DNA of 43,592 nt from an uncultured Ruminococcus sp. (GCA_900553335.1 USCU01000001.1:1-43592), one strand, 5' to 3'. Shown: positions 1 through 8,145, numbered from the stretch's first letter. Numbers and translations: made by a program. Notes: a model not told the origin generated them from the letters alone.

Positions 1-373
1 GGTATATCCGACTCACACTTTTGTCCTTTATAAATATCGGCAGATATTCTGCAGGTCCTAACAGAAACTTTAAGTTAGTCACACCCTCAGACTTTGCTCT
101 TTCAGCGGCTTCAACTATTACGTTGCTTGTCTTTTCAACCGCAATTATATTTATTTCAGGATTATTCTTTGCAAGCTCCGATGCAAACTTTCCCTTTCCG
201 CATCCGATTTCAAGATAGATTGGATTTTTGTTTCCAAACAGCTTTTCAATATTAATATAATCCTTTTGCTGAACAGAAGCAGAAAAATTTCTTTCCTCAC
301 GATACATACTTATTATTATATCGCTGCAAGCGTCAAGCCTTTCGTCAAGGTGCTTTTTTCTTCTCATTCTCAT
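1..373 (-). CDS. trmB: tRNA (guanine-N7-)-methyltransferase, partial
   Basis: TrmB transfers a methyl group from S-adenosylmethionine to N7 of G46 in the variable loop of tRNAs. The visible N-terminal 124 residues open with a basic MRMRRKKH stretch typical of clostridial TrmB. The SAM-binding glycine motif EIGCGKGK follows at residues 55-62, with the acidic residue E80 (AVEK) at the end of the second strand, as in class I methyltransferases. The C-terminal half lies beyond the left edge. The start at 373 was chosen because homologs begin with this basic run; ATG at 367 is an in-frame alternative. It lies 11 bases after the stop of the membrane protein gene, so the two probably share a transcript. 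Identification is confident from the motif and the family-typical N-terminus. Confidence 0.88.
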   Translation of the reverse strand, partial: MRMRRKKHLDERLDACSDIIISMYREERNFSASVQQKDYINIEKLFGNKNPIYLEIGCGKGKFASELAKNNPEINIIAVEKTSNVIVEAAERAKSEGVTNLKFLLGPAEYLPIFIKDKSVSRIY

Positions 374-384
374 AAGTTCTCGTC

Positions 385-897
385 CTATAAATAAATATCA
401 AGATCCCCGTTGTCATCAAAAGCATTCTCAACAGGATTGTCATCTTTTTCACTCTCGTTTTGCTCTCTAAGCTCTTTTTGAACATTATCAATGCTGCTTT
501 GAGCCATAAGCTCCAAATCACTAAACTCACTTGGCATTTCAGCTTCTTTGTCATCACCTGCTTGTCCATCTAAAGCTTCATCATGAGATTTTTGCTTATG
601 CCTTTTTATCAAGCTTGTCACATAGAATACGATAATTAAAACACACAAAACGCTCTCTAAAACCTCAAGAGCAAAAATAAGCTTATTATTTGACGTAAAA
701 TTCGGCATCTGAGTAATAAGAGTAGCTGCAACAGCCGCTCCCATAAGAAGATAATACGCTCCGCCTTTTCTATAGAACTGAATAAAAAACACAACTACTG
801 CCACTATGGCAATAATTATATGCACCACAAACGGAAAAGGAGTAAAAACATTTTGCAAGCTTTCAACTTCATTTGCTAAGAACAAATTAAGCACCAT
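385..897 (-). CDS. Small membrane protein, unknown function
   Basis: I do not recognise this 170-residue protein. It has about three hydrophobic helices: roughly residues 22-42 (FVVHIIIAIVAVVVFF), 46-62 (GAYYLLMGAAVAATLI) and 75-95 (LEVLESVLCVLIIVFYV). A basic stop-transfer run (IKRHKQKSH) follows, then a long acidic, charged cytoplasmic tail to the end. No catalytic motif is visible. The start is uncertain: AAGG sits directly against the ATG at 897, while an in-frame TTG at 885 would have better ribosome-binding-site spacing. A promoter lies upstream at 949-977. It is the first gene of a probable two-gene unit with trmB. Confidence 0.7.
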   Translation of the reverse strand: MVLNLFLANEVESLQNVFTPFPFVVHIIIAIVAVVVFFIQFYRKGGAYYLLMGAAVAATLITQMPNFTSNNKLIFALEVLESVLCVLIIVFYVTSLIKRHKQKSHDEALDGQAGDDKEAEMPSEFSDLELMAQSSIDNVQKELREQNESEKDDNPVENAFDDNGDLDIYL

Positions 898-948
898 CCT
901 TAAATTTTAATAATCAATCGAAGCTTCAATCTCCGACCACGTTAGAAT

Positions 949-977
949 ATTGTACCATAAATATACATAAAAAGCAA
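949..977 (-). promoter_or_regulatory. Sigma-A-type promoter for the membrane protein-trmB unit
   Basis: On the minus strand a TTGCTT -35 box (977-972) and a TACAAT -10 box (954-949) are separated by exactly 17 bases. The predicted start site lies about 40-45 bases upstream of the membrane protein start codon. Box match and spacing are good; not experimentally supported. Confidence 0.6.
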
Positions 978-1024
978 GCTAAACAGATCATAGATTAGCA
1001 GCGTTTTCCTCTTTTTCCCATCGC

Positions 1025-1053
1025 TTGACTTTTTATTGCATATGGTGTAAAAT
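1025..1053 (+). promoter_or_regulatory. Sigma-A-type promoter for the NlpC/P60 gene
   Basis: TTGACT (1025-1030) and TAAAAT (1048-1053) are separated by 17 bases. The leader to the start codon at 1156 is about 95 bases and AT-rich. I saw no recognisable riboswitch consensus in it. A short GGGCATCACCC hairpin-like element lies at about 1102-1112. Confidence 0.6.
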
Positions 1054-1155
1054 TAATTTATTACATAACGATTACAAAAAATTACAATACATAAAATCAT
1101 AGGGCATCACCCTTGTTAAACTAAATAATCAACCCCCGGCAGTCAGGAGGATATA

Positions 1156-2475
1156 ATGTCTAAAAAAATCAAAATAAAACGAACCGTCTTTGCTTTAGCG
1201 GCGCTTATGATAGTTTGCGCTGCTTCCCTTTCGGGCGCACAAGAGATTAAAACCTCTGCTACCCCCGAAAATGCTTCGTATTCACAGAAGCTCGCTGAGC
1301 TTGAAAAGCAGGCGCAGCAAATTGATGAAAAAATAAAAAGCGCTGATTCTGATATTGAAAGTGCAGAGGCTAAAAAAGCGGCGATAGATGAGAAAATTTC
1401 GGTTGTTACAAAAAAGATTTCTACAATTAACGAATACAGTAAACAGCTTGCAAAGGATATTGCCGAAACTGATGCAAAAATGCGAGCAGCAAAACAAAAA
1501 GCAGATGATAAAAAATCTGAGATAGAAAGCGGTGCTGAGCAGTTTAAACAGCGTCTTCGTGCAATGTATATGAACGGCTCATCTTCATATGTTTCTGTTT
1601 TATTTTCATCTGAAAATTTCTTTGATATGCTGATGCGTACCGAGCTTATAAGCCGTGTCGCAAAGCACGACAACGACACTATTGATGCTCTCGTTAAGGC
1701 AAAAGAGGAATATGAGTCTAATCAGAAAGAGCTTGAAAATGAAATAAGCGAACTTGGTAAAAAATCCGGCGAATATAAAAACCAGCTTTTGGAGCTTCAG
1801 GAGCAAAACGAAGAGCTTGAAAATCTGAGTCAGCAAAGCAGCATGACAATTGATGAGTTAAACAAGCTTAAAAGCGAGCTTCAGCAGCAGGGAGTCGATA
1901 TAGACGCTCAAAAGCACGCTCTCACAACTACCACAACCACTACTACAACTACAACCACAACTACTAAAAAACCGGCGTCTAACACAGTTAAGACTCATGT
2001 ATCGTCAACAGAGCCTTCGCAAAGTCCTGTTACAACTAAAAAACCAACTACTACCGTCAAAAAGACTACCGATTCTCAGAGCAAGCCAAAGCCAAACCCT
2101 AACCCATCCCCTTCCGGCTCTATTTCAACGGTTATCGCAACTGCTCAGAGCATGGTTGGAGGAGCGTATGTTTGGGGTGCATCAAGCCAGTATGCTGCCG
2201 ACTGTTCGGGACTCACGATGTACTGTTATTCCAAAATAGGAATCTCGCTTCCGCACAACGCTGCGGCTCAATCCTCATATGGAACGGCAGTTAGCTACTC
2301 TAATATGCAGCCGGGAGATTTGATTTTCTTCGGAAGCCCTGCATATCACGTTGCGCTTTACGTCGGCGACGGAATGATGATCCATGCGGAAAACTCCTAT
2401 ACAGGAATTGTTTATTCATATGTTGACTCATTTGCACTTTACAATCCGATTTCAGCAATAAGAAGAATTGTTTAG
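1156..2475 (+). CDS. Secreted NlpC/P60 peptidoglycan endopeptidase with N-terminal coiled coil
   Basis: A 439-residue exported cell-wall hydrolase that probably cuts the peptide stem of peptidoglycan. An N-terminal signal peptide (basic MSKKIKIKR, hydrophobic core FALAALMIVCAASLSGA) ends near residue 28. A long coiled coil follows (about 35-250), rich in E, K, Q and A, resembling the regulatory arm of PcsB/CwlO-type hydrolases. Next is a threonine-rich linker with an uninterrupted T run near 256-270 and repeated TTKKP-like units, then an NlpC/P60 domain at 326-439. The likely catalytic residues are C350 (DCSG), H398 (YHVALYVGDG) and H410 (IHAENS). The ribosome binding site TCAGGAGG precedes the ATG. 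It has its own promoter (1025-1053) and terminator (2501-2538). Family hydrolases of this build usually need an FtsEX-type activator; none is visible here. Confidence 0.9.
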   Translation: MSKKIKIKRTVFALAALMIVCAASLSGAQEIKTSATPENASYSQKLAELEKQAQQIDEKIKSADSDIESAEAKKAAIDEKISVVTKKISTINEYSKQLAKDIAETDAKMRAAKQKADDKKSEIESGAEQFKQRLRAMYMNGSSSYVSVLFSSENFFDMLMRTELISRVAKHDNDTIDALVKAKEEYESNQKELENEISELGKKSGEYKNQLLELQEQNEELENLSQQSSMTIDELNKLKSELQQQGVDIDAQKHALTTTTTTTTTTTTTTKKPASNTVKTHVSSTEPSQSPVTTKKPTTTVKKTTDSQSKPKPNPNPSPSGSISTVIATAQSMVGGAYVWGASSQYAADCSGLTMYCYSKIGISLPHNAAAQSSYGTAVSYSNMQPGDLIFFGSPAYHVALYVGDGMMIHAENSYTGIVYSYVDSFALYNPISAIRRIV

Positions 2476-2500
2476 TTTTCACAATTTAATCATCAGTAAC

Positions 2501-2538
2501 CGACTCGGATACGCAAAAGCGTGTTCGAGTTGTTTTTT
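2501..2538 (+). terminator. Rho-independent terminator of the NlpC/P60 gene
   Basis: A 14-bp stem (2501-2514 with 2519-2532), including G-U pairs, closes on a four-A loop. TTTTTT follows at 2533-2538. It lies 26 bases after the stop codon. Confidence 0.85.
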
Positions 2539-2551
2539 CAGCTATATATGC

Positions 2552-2615
2552 AACCCCCCACAGGGATTTTTCTGTGGGGGGTTAGGGGGGTTATCTTCAC
2601 CAAAAAGGGGGGGGG
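2552..2615. repeat. Perfect 12-bp inverted repeat followed by long G runs
   Basis: AACCCCCCACAG (2552-2563) and CTGTGGGGGGTT (2572-2583) form a perfect 12-bp inverted repeat with an 8-base loop. Further G runs follow on the same strand at 2585-2590 (6 G) and 2607-2615 (9 G). With the 6-G run at 2576-2581 this gives three long G tracts in 40 bases. It lies in the intergenic gap between the NlpC gene and the convergent zinc-ribbon genes. No T tract follows the stem, so it is not an ordinary terminator. Confidence 0.6.
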
Positions 2616-2681
2616 ATGTTAGTAGAAGTTAATTTTTTGCTCATTACGCCATCTATTTTAAATTCTTAGTGATATATCAAA

Positions 2682-3011
2682 TTAATTATCGTTTTTGTAA
2701 TATGTATTAATATATCCACACATTTTAATTACAAAGAATATTGAAAAGAATAATCCAATCAAAATAATTGATATAGCATTTGCAATTTGTGAATCAGGCA
2801 ATTCACATGAAAATATAGAATAATCTGTTTCTAACAAAGCTGTAATAAGCGGAATTATTATCCACAAGCTTATTATTATGCCAATACTGCAAAATACAGT
2901 TCGTGCAACCAAAGATCCATTACTTTTATTCGCACTTCTAATGTCTAATCCGCACCTATCGCATACTTTGATTCCATTTGCAACGTCTTTTCCGCAATTT
3001 TTACAAAACAT
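2682..3011 (-). CDS. Zinc-ribbon membrane protein, unknown function
   Basis: A 109-residue protein. An N-terminal zinc ribbon with two Cys-x2-Cys knuckles (C3, C6, C17, C20; MFCKNCGKDV then CDRCGLD) is followed by two hydrophobic segments: about 38-60 (TVFCSIGIIISLWIIIPLITAL) and about 78-100 (IANAISIILIGLFFSIFFVI). Proteins with a zinc ribbon next to transmembrane helices are common in clostridia and mostly uncharacterised. It is last of three similar genes on this strand (with 3098-4171 and 4203-4841) and is probably cotranscribed with them. The ribosome binding site is AAGGAG. No enzymatic residues are visible. Confidence 0.75.
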   Translation of the reverse strand: MFCKNCGKDVANGIKVCDRCGLDIRSANKSNGSLVARTVFCSIGIIISLWIIIPLITALLETDYSIFSCELPDSQIANAISIILIGLFFSIFFVIKMCGYINTYYKNDN

Positions 3012-3097
3012 ATATATTCTCCTTCTTTAACAAAATAATTATTAACGTCCATCTATGGACATATTCTAAACTGATTATTAATATGTGGTTAAAAGCC

Positions 3098-4171
3098 TCA
3101 ATTAAAGCTTTGCTTTTCTGCCCTATATTTAACAATAAGCTTCCTTACTATAAGTAATACAATACCCAATACAAACAGAATTCCGTTGAGTACAATGTTT
3201 GCAAAAAGAATATCGCCAATTATAATTCCTGCTATTGAGCCGCCGCATATCGCATTCCATAAGCTCGGAATCCACGATGAAATCAAAGCTATAATTCCTG
3301 TAGATACACTAAACACTGTCGATACGATCCCAATACTATATAGAGCTTTGGTCAAACCTTTTCTTATCATAAAGAATATAATAACTGCACTTAGCAATAC
3401 GAAAAACGCCATTATATAATATGAAAATCCTATATGTATTAAATAATATAAAGCAGAAAAGTCGTTTTCAATATCGTCTGAATTTATGATTTCAATGTAA
3501 TCTGCATCATCAAATATCCAATCAGCTATATCTAGAAAATCATTTCGTATATTTAACAAATCCTCGATATCGAAGTGACTATTTGTCAAATCCTCCAAAT
3601 TATCAGAAACGAGCTTTTTTCCAAATTCCGTGTATATAGCATCTGAGTTCTCCTGTAATAAAACGATAACTTCCTGCTTTGTAATCGTTAAATTTGCATC
3701 TCCCTCAAAAAGATATTCTATAAATTTTGAAAGCTTATTTGCGACAAAATGTTTAACAGTAGAGTTATTTACAAAATTATTTAACTTCTTGTCTGTGATG
3801 TCAATACCGAAGTCTTCATTCAAATAGCTGTAGAACCTGTCCAAATCTACTCTGTTTGAATCTGATAGATTTTCAAATATATCTAAAACCTGTATATTAT
3901 CCAATAGATTTTCTGCTTTTTCAGCAGATGATAGCTGACGAACTTCATAAATAGCAACCGCCAAAGCAGATGTTATAAAAAGGCAAATTGAAAGAATAAC
4001 AACAATTAGGTTAGTCCGTACCGGCGATTTCTTTTTCTCAGGCTTAAATCTGTTTGTAATCTCAGGCTCATGTACCTGATCAAAAGCTGCATTTTGAGTT
4101 GCTCCGCATTTCGTGCAAAAAGCGTTATTCTCAGCTATTTCCGCTCCGCACCGTGTACAAAATTTTGACAT
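3098..4171 (-). CDS. Zinc-ribbon membrane protein with extracytoplasmic domain
   Basis: A 357-residue protein. An N-terminal zinc ribbon (C5, C8, C19, C22) leads to a basic stretch (RFKPEKKKSPVRT) and a first transmembrane helix (about 54-74, LIVVILSICLFITSALAVAIY). A soluble region rich in D, N, L and I (about 75-245) presumably lies outside the cytoplasm. Then come further hydrophobic segments at about 250-272, 280-300 and 318-345, ending in a basic tail. The ribosome binding site GGAGGAG lies before the ATG. It is the middle gene of the zinc-ribbon trio, 31 bases after the gene at 4203-4841. I can assign no function beyond membrane anchoring plus probable metal-stabilised N-terminus. Confidence 0.75.
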   Translation of the reverse strand: MSKFCTRCGAEIAENNAFCTKCGATQNAAFDQVHEPEITNRFKPEKKKSPVRTNLIVVILSICLFITSALAVAIYEVRQLSSAEKAENLLDNIQVLDIFENLSDSNRVDLDRFYSYLNEDFGIDITDKKLNNFVNNSTVKHFVANKLSKFIEYLFEGDANLTITKQEVIVLLQENSDAIYTEFGKKLVSDNLEDLTNSHFDIEDLLNIRNDFLDIADWIFDDADYIEIINSDDIENDFSALYYLIHIGFSYYIMAFFVLLSAVIIFFMIRKGLTKALYSIGIVSTVFSVSTGIIALISSWIPSLWNAICGGSIAGIIIGDILFANIVLNGILFVLGIVLLIVRKLIVKYRAEKQSFN

Positions 4172-4202
4172 AAGTTCTCCTCCTAAAAATCAATTGAGCA
4201 TA

Positions 4203-4841
4203 CTATTTAACCCTTGTAAGGCATTTATCGTCCATAATACGGTCTTCTAACTCGTCACGCGCGTCTTCCATATAAAGCTTGTCATACATCTCACACTTAA
4301 CCAATTTATAATACAGTGTTTCACTTTCTTCGAGTTTTTCTATATCAACTAAGTCAGCGTATTTTTTAACCATATCTTCTATATAATCTTCAGCATAATT
4401 TTCAAGAAAATTTTCAATATTGGTATGAATATCATAATCGTCCAAATCACACCGCATCATGTAATTGACCTTTATCTCTCCGTTCCCTTCTACTTCGTAA
4501 CGCATTAAAAGTTTATCCCAATACATGATACCGTTATCATTAAAAACAGCTACAACATCTCCGTCATCTGGGTCTTTCCACGTACCAATCAACTCAGATG
4601 CATCAGGTCCGCTGACACATACCGCTACAATTATTCCGATTACAGCTATTAAAACAACGCCGGCGCCGATAATAATTCCTATCATCTTATTTGAAAATTT
4701 CTTTTTGACAGCAGCGACTACATTACCCGCAAAAATAGGCTGTGCATCTTCTGATTTTACCGAACATCCGCACCCTGCACAGAAAATATCCCCTTGCTTT
4801 AGCTCAGCTCCACAATTTCCGCAAAAACTCTTATCATTCAT
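4203..4841 (-). CDS. Zinc-ribbon single-pass membrane protein with lipocalin-like exterior domain
   Basis: A 212-residue protein. The N-terminal zinc ribbon (C7, C10, C21, C24) is followed by one transmembrane helix at about 54-76 (MIGIIIGAGVVLIAVIGIIVAVCV). The exterior part opens with SELIGTWKDPDDGDVVAVF, which resembles the start of small beta-barrel domains with an L-x-GTW signature seen in many clostridial lipoproteins. The C-terminus is acidic and helical. The first gene of the trio, it is preceded by an AAGGAGGAG ribosome binding site and by a consensus promoter covered by palindromes. The divergent XRE gene at 4977 is the obvious candidate regulator. Confidence 0.75.
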   Translation of the reverse strand: MNDKSFCGNCGAELKQGDIFCAGCGCSVKSEDAQPIFAGNVVAAVKKKFSNKMIGIIIGAGVVLIAVIGIIVAVCVSGPDASELIGTWKDPDDGDVVAVFNDNGIMYWDKLLMRYEVEGNGEIKVNYMMRCDLDDYDIHTNIENFLENYAEDYIEDMVKKYADLVDIEKLEESETLYYKLVKCEMYDKLYMEDARDELEDRIMDDKCLTRVK

Positions 4842-4860
4842 AAAAACTCCTCCTTATTTT

Positions 4861-4877
4861 TAGTCATATTCTGACTA
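4861..4877. promoter_or_regulatory. Operator palindrome 1
   Basis: TAGTCA, five bases, TGACTA: a perfect 6+6 dyad. It lies just downstream of the minus-strand -10 box, so a bound repressor would block the zinc-ribbon transcript. The same TAGTCA-N5-TGACTA design recurs at 4915-4931, with centres 54 bp apart. Confidence 0.6.
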
Positions 4878-4885
4878 TAATATAC

Positions 4886-4914
4886 ATTATAGCCGTTTTT
4901 TGACTAAAAGTCAA
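4886..4914 (-). promoter_or_regulatory. Consensus promoter for the zinc-ribbon trio, with overlapping dyad
   Basis: On the minus strand TTGACT (4914-4909) and TATAAT (4891-4886) are separated by exactly 17 bases. The -35 box is one half of a perfect dyad TTGACT-AAA-AGTCAA at 4900-4914. Such overlap with the -35 box is typical of repression by a dimeric helix-turn-helix protein. The predicted start site falls about 40 bases before the ATG at 4841, next to the palindrome at 4861-4877. Confidence 0.7.
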
Positions 4915-4939
4915 TAGTCAATTTATGACTACTTATAAT
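4915..4939 (+). promoter_or_regulatory. Operator palindrome 3 and -10 box of the XRE gene
   Basis: TAGTCA-N5-TGACTA (4915-4931) ends two bases before a TATAAT box (4934-4939) facing the XRE gene; there is no good -35 box. A repressor here would cover the -35 area, suggesting autoregulation of the XRE gene. The ribosome binding site ATAGGAGAG lies before the ATG at 4977. Confidence 0.55.
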
Positions 4940-4976
4940 GTTATTATGAGTAACATTATTTTATAGGAGAGTCATT

Positions 4977-5213
4977 ATGAAAAAATTTATAAGGATTCGC
5001 AATTTACGTGAGGACAAAGACTTGACGCAGGAGCAAATGGCAAGGATTCTCAAAACTACACAGAGGACTTATTCAAGATATGAAAACGCAGACAGCACGA
5101 TTCCACTTGAAATGCTTATTAAAATAGCTGATTTTCATAACGTAAGCACAGATTATTTGCTTGAGAGGACAGACACAAGAAAACCATATAAACAAAAAAA
5201 CGCAGAGAACTAA
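4977..5213 (+). CDS. XRE/Cro-family transcriptional regulator
   Basis: A 78-residue single-domain DNA-binding protein. Residues 5-62 form a canonical helix-turn-helix of the phage repressor family: IRNLREDKDLTQEQMARIL, then the recognition-helix region TTQRTYSRYENADSTIPLEMLIKIADFHNVSTDYLLER. No sensor or dimerisation domain follows, only a short basic tail. It is divergent from the zinc-ribbon trio and the gap carries three matching TGACTA-type palindromes. I infer that it represses both its own gene and the trio. It ends at a bidirectional terminator shared with trkH. Confidence 0.88.
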   Translation: MKKFIRIRNLREDKDLTQEQMARILKTTQRTYSRYENADSTIPLEMLIKIADFHNVSTDYLLERTDTRKPYKQKNAEN

Positions 5214-5234
5214 AAATTCTCTGCGTCTTAATTT
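5200..5234. terminator. Bidirectional terminator between XRE gene and trkH
   Basis: ACGCAGAGAA (5200-5209) pairs perfectly with TTCTCTGCGT (5218-5227). T-rich sequence follows on the plus strand, and the A run just upstream (about 5193-5199) gives a T run on the minus strand. It can therefore stop both convergent transcripts. The left arm overlaps the end of the XRE coding region. Confidence 0.8.
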
Positions 5235-5252
5235 TTTATTAATGATTTCACA

Positions 5253-6713
5253 TTATTTCTTAATGGCTTCTGCTATTCCCTCTTTCCAGCTCTTTAAGCT
5301 GAAAATCATGAGCAGAGGGTAAAGCTCAAGCCTTCCGGCAAGCATATTAAACATCAAAACAATTTTAGAAATCGGTGAGAAAAATCCGAAATTTCCCGTC
5401 GGTCCTACATCTCCAAGGCCCGGACCTATGTTATTAAGCGTTGCAGTTACTGCGGTAAAGTTTGTTTCAAAGCTTGCGTTATCAAAGGAAATAATCAAAA
5501 GAGAAATAGCATAGATAATAACGTAGGTCACAAAAAATACGTTTATAGACCTAACAACCTCATGCTCTACAAGCTTTCCGCCAAACTTTATCTTTCTTAT
5601 GCTCTTTGGATGAGCATAAATCAAAAGCTCTTTTTTAATAGTTTTAAGCATGATAATTATACGGGATACTTTTATTCCTCCTCCGGTGCTTCCTGCACAC
5701 GCTCCTACAAACATAACAAGTACTAAAACAGTTTTTGAAGCGGAATGCCACAAATTAAAGTCTGCGGTTGAGAATCCCGTTGTTGTGATAACCGAGCTTA
5801 CCTGGAAAAATGCGTTTCTGATGTTTTCCGACAGCGACAAGGCAAAATCAAGACTGTTTAAAACAATTATTACAACTGCTGTTATAATGATACCGATATA
5901 CCATCTCAGCTCCTCGAAAAGAAAAGACTGCTTAAACTTTTTGACAAGCATCAAAAAATACACTGAGAAGTTTATTCCAAACAGCATCATAAACACCGCA
6001 ACCACCCATTGAACATAAGGTGAGTATGCCGCCATTGACGCATTTTTAACAGCAAATCCTCCTGTTCCGGCAGTACCGAATACTGTACATATAGTATCAA
6101 ACATCGGTATATCTCCGAAAAGCAAAAATACAAATTCCAAAACCGACAAGGAAATATAAATACCATAGAGGATCATTGCTGTTCCCTTAACATTCGGAAC
6201 GAATTTTTCTACCGAAGGGCCCGGGCTTTCCGCCTTCATAAGATACATATGAGTTCCTCCTGCAAGCGGTAAAAACGCAAGCAGAAATACCAAAACTCCC
6301 ATTCCGCCGATCCAGTTTGTAAAGTTTCGCCAGAAAAGCGATGCATGTGAAAGCGCTTCTACATCTGAAAGTATACTTGCTCCTGTTGTGGTAAAACCGG
6401 AAACCGTTTCAAAAAGCGCATTCAAATAATTCGGTATATCTCCGTTAATCGTGAAAGGAAGAGCACCGAAAAGACTCAAAACAATCCAGCAAAGCGCAAC
6501 GGTTATTATTCCTTCCCGTGAAGAAAACGAGAGCTTTTTAGGTTTTAAAAGGATAAGAATCGTTCCTACCGCAAGACATATTGCAGTTACGATAATAAAT
6601 GCAGCAGCTTCACTTTCCCCGTAAACAAGTCCGCATATGAAAGGCATAAGCATAAATATGCCCTCTATATCTATAATCCAACCGAGAATATATCCTATAT
6701 TTCTAAGATTCAT
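5253..6713 (-). CDS. trkH: TrkH/KtrB-type potassium uptake channel subunit
   Basis: A 486-residue membrane-embedded K+ translocating subunit. It shows the four pore-loop repeats of the TrkH/KtrB family, each with a filter glycine: TTTGAS near 110, GTAGTGGF near 220, TTTGFS near 315 and NNIGPGLG near 430. About ten hydrophobic helices surround them. The length fits TrkH (about 480-485). In this family transport is gated by a cytoplasmic NAD/ATP-binding RCK protein, which is the product of the adjacent upstream gene 6745-8145; only 31 bases separate them. Identification as K+ rather than Na+ transport rests on the filter glycines. Confidence 0.92.
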   Translation of the reverse strand: MNLRNIGYILGWIIDIEGIFMLMPFICGLVYGESEAAAFIIVTAICLAVGTILILLKPKKLSFSSREGIITVALCWIVLSLFGALPFTINGDIPNYLNALFETVSGFTTTGASILSDVEALSHASLFWRNFTNWIGGMGVLVFLLAFLPLAGGTHMYLMKAESPGPSVEKFVPNVKGTAMILYGIYISLSVLEFVFLLFGDIPMFDTICTVFGTAGTGGFAVKNASMAAYSPYVQWVVAVFMMLFGINFSVYFLMLVKKFKQSFLFEELRWYIGIIITAVVIIVLNSLDFALSLSENIRNAFFQVSSVITTTGFSTADFNLWHSASKTVLVLVMFVGACAGSTGGGIKVSRIIIMLKTIKKELLIYAHPKSIRKIKFGGKLVEHEVVRSINVFFVTYVIIYAISLLIISFDNASFETNFTAVTATLNNIGPGLGDVGPTGNFGFFSPISKIVLMFNMLAGRLELYPLLMIFSLKSWKEGIAEAIKK

Positions 6714-6744
6714 AATTAAGTATTAGTCCTTTCAAAAGCTTTGA

Positions 6745-8145
6745 TTACTGCTGCAGAATATCCGTAACGTTATTAAGACCGGAGATCTTTGTAACAAGAA
6801 TAACCGTATCCCCGCTTTTTATCTCGTCAGATCCTGACGGGATAATTATTTTTCCTTGACGGTTTATACACGCAATAAGAATACCTTCTTTTAACTGAAG
6901 CTTTGAAAGCTTAATATTTGAAACCGGAGAACCATCCTCTATTCTGAATTCAATCGCTTCCGCACGATTGTCAAAAATATGATAAAGAGTTTCTACGTTA
7001 GATCCGATCGAATTTTGCTTCGCCCTTACATAAGTCACAATAGCGTCGGCTACAATCTGACGCGGATAAATAACATTGCCGATCTCAAAGCTGTCAACAA
7101 CACTTTTAAAAATTCTTCGAGTAACCTTAGTAACTATTTTTATTTTCTCGGACAATTTTTTTGCAAATACGGATATTAAAATGTTTTCTTCATCAATTCC
7201 CGTAAGCGGAACTAATGCCCCTGCAGTCATAAGCCCCTCCTGTGTAAGAAGCTCCTCGTCAGTTCCATCGCCGCATATTACCAGCGCTTTATCTATTGCC
7301 AAGCTTAAATCCTCGCACTTTTGCGGATTCTCCTCGATAATCTTAACGTCTATCCCCATATCAATAAGCTGACGGGTAAGGTAGTATGTCGTCTTTCCTC
7401 CTCCGACTATCATTGCATTAGACACTCTTCCCGTTGCAATTCCCGACTTTTTGAAAAACAAATGAACGACCTTAGGAGTTGCGATAAAGGATAAAACATC
7501 TCCTTCCTCAACCTTATACGCGCCATTCGGAATAAACAGCTCTCCTGACTTTTCCGCAGCACACATAAGCATCGGCAAATTCATGCTTCTCATGATATCG
7601 GACAATGTTTTTCCGGTAATCTGACTTTTTTCAGGAACTTTAAATTTTATAAGTTCAGCCTGTCCTTTTGCAAAAGAATTTATACTGAGGGCATTCGGAA
7701 CTCTAAGCAAACGAGCTATTTCGTTTGCTGTTTCAAACTCAGGATTCAAAATCATTGATATGCCAAGCTTCTCACGAAGGTAATTAAGCTCCGATGCATA
7801 ATCAGGATTTCTTACTCTTGCTATTGAAGAACAATTTCCGACCTTCTTTGCTATTATACAGCACAAAAGATTAAGCTCATCAGAATCTGTAACTGCTATT
7901 AACAGATCAGCGTCCTCAATACCTGCCTGTATCTGAGTGCTGTAACTCGAACCGTTTCCTACAATACCCATAGAATCGTAAGTATTTGTTACATTTGCTA
8001 CAACGTTTTGATTTTTATCTATCACAGTAATGTGATGTCCTTCACCGCTTAAGCGTTCAACAAGCGTTGTACCAACCTTACCGCATCCGACAATAATTAT
8101 GTCGAGAACCTTTTTTTCAGCGGAAAACCTTTCAAAAACTGACAT
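6745..8145 (-). CDS. trkA: TrkA potassium uptake regulator, two RCK domains
   Basis: A 466-residue peripheral cytoplasmic protein that binds NAD(H) and ATP and gates TrkH. It has two tandem RCK units: an N-terminal Rossmann fold with IIVGCGKVGTTL and acidic VIDKN, a TrkA_C domain (about 150-215; ITGKTLSDI ... VEEGDVLSFIATP), a second Rossmann fold (AMIVGGGKTTYYL ... KIIEENP) and a final TrkA_C domain ending GDTVILVTK. The start at 8145 was chosen because homologs begin just before the VGCGKVG strand and a GGGGG-type ribosome binding site precedes it. The longer frame, back to 8220, adds a poor, promoter-like stretch. The first gene of a trkA-trkH operon. Confidence 0.92.
   Translation of the reverse strand: MSVFERFSAEKKVLDIIIVGCGKVGTTLVERLSGEGHHITVIDKNQNVVANVTNTYDSMGIVGNGSSYSTQIQAGIEDADLLIAVTDSDELNLLCCIIAKKVGNCSSIARVRNPDYASELNYLREKLGISMILNPEFETANEIARLLRVPNALSINSFAKGQAELIKFKVPEKSQITGKTLSDIMRSMNLPMLMCAAEKSGELFIPNGAYKVEEGDVLSFIATPKVVHLFFKKSGIATGRVSNAMIVGGGKTTYYLTRQLIDMGIDVKIIEENPQKCEDLSLAIDKALVICGDGTDEELLTQEGLMTAGALVPLTGIDEENILISVFAKKLSEKIKIVTKVTRRIFKSVVDSFEIGNVIYPRQIVADAIVTYVRAKQNSIGSNVETLYHIFDNRAEAIEFRIEDGSPVSNIKLSKLQLKEGILIACINRQGKIIIPSGSDEIKSGDTVILVTKISGLNNVTDILQQ

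Noticed and set aside
1054..1155. Possible c-di-AMP riboswitch in front of the NlpC/P60 gene
   Set aside because: Such switches often precede cell-wall hydrolases and K+ transporters, but the leader lacks the conserved elements and is too short.
1143..1679. Long antisense frame inside the NlpC/P60 gene
   Set aside because: It mirrors the coiled-coil codons of the real gene, has low complexity (S, F, A rich) and no ribosome binding site.
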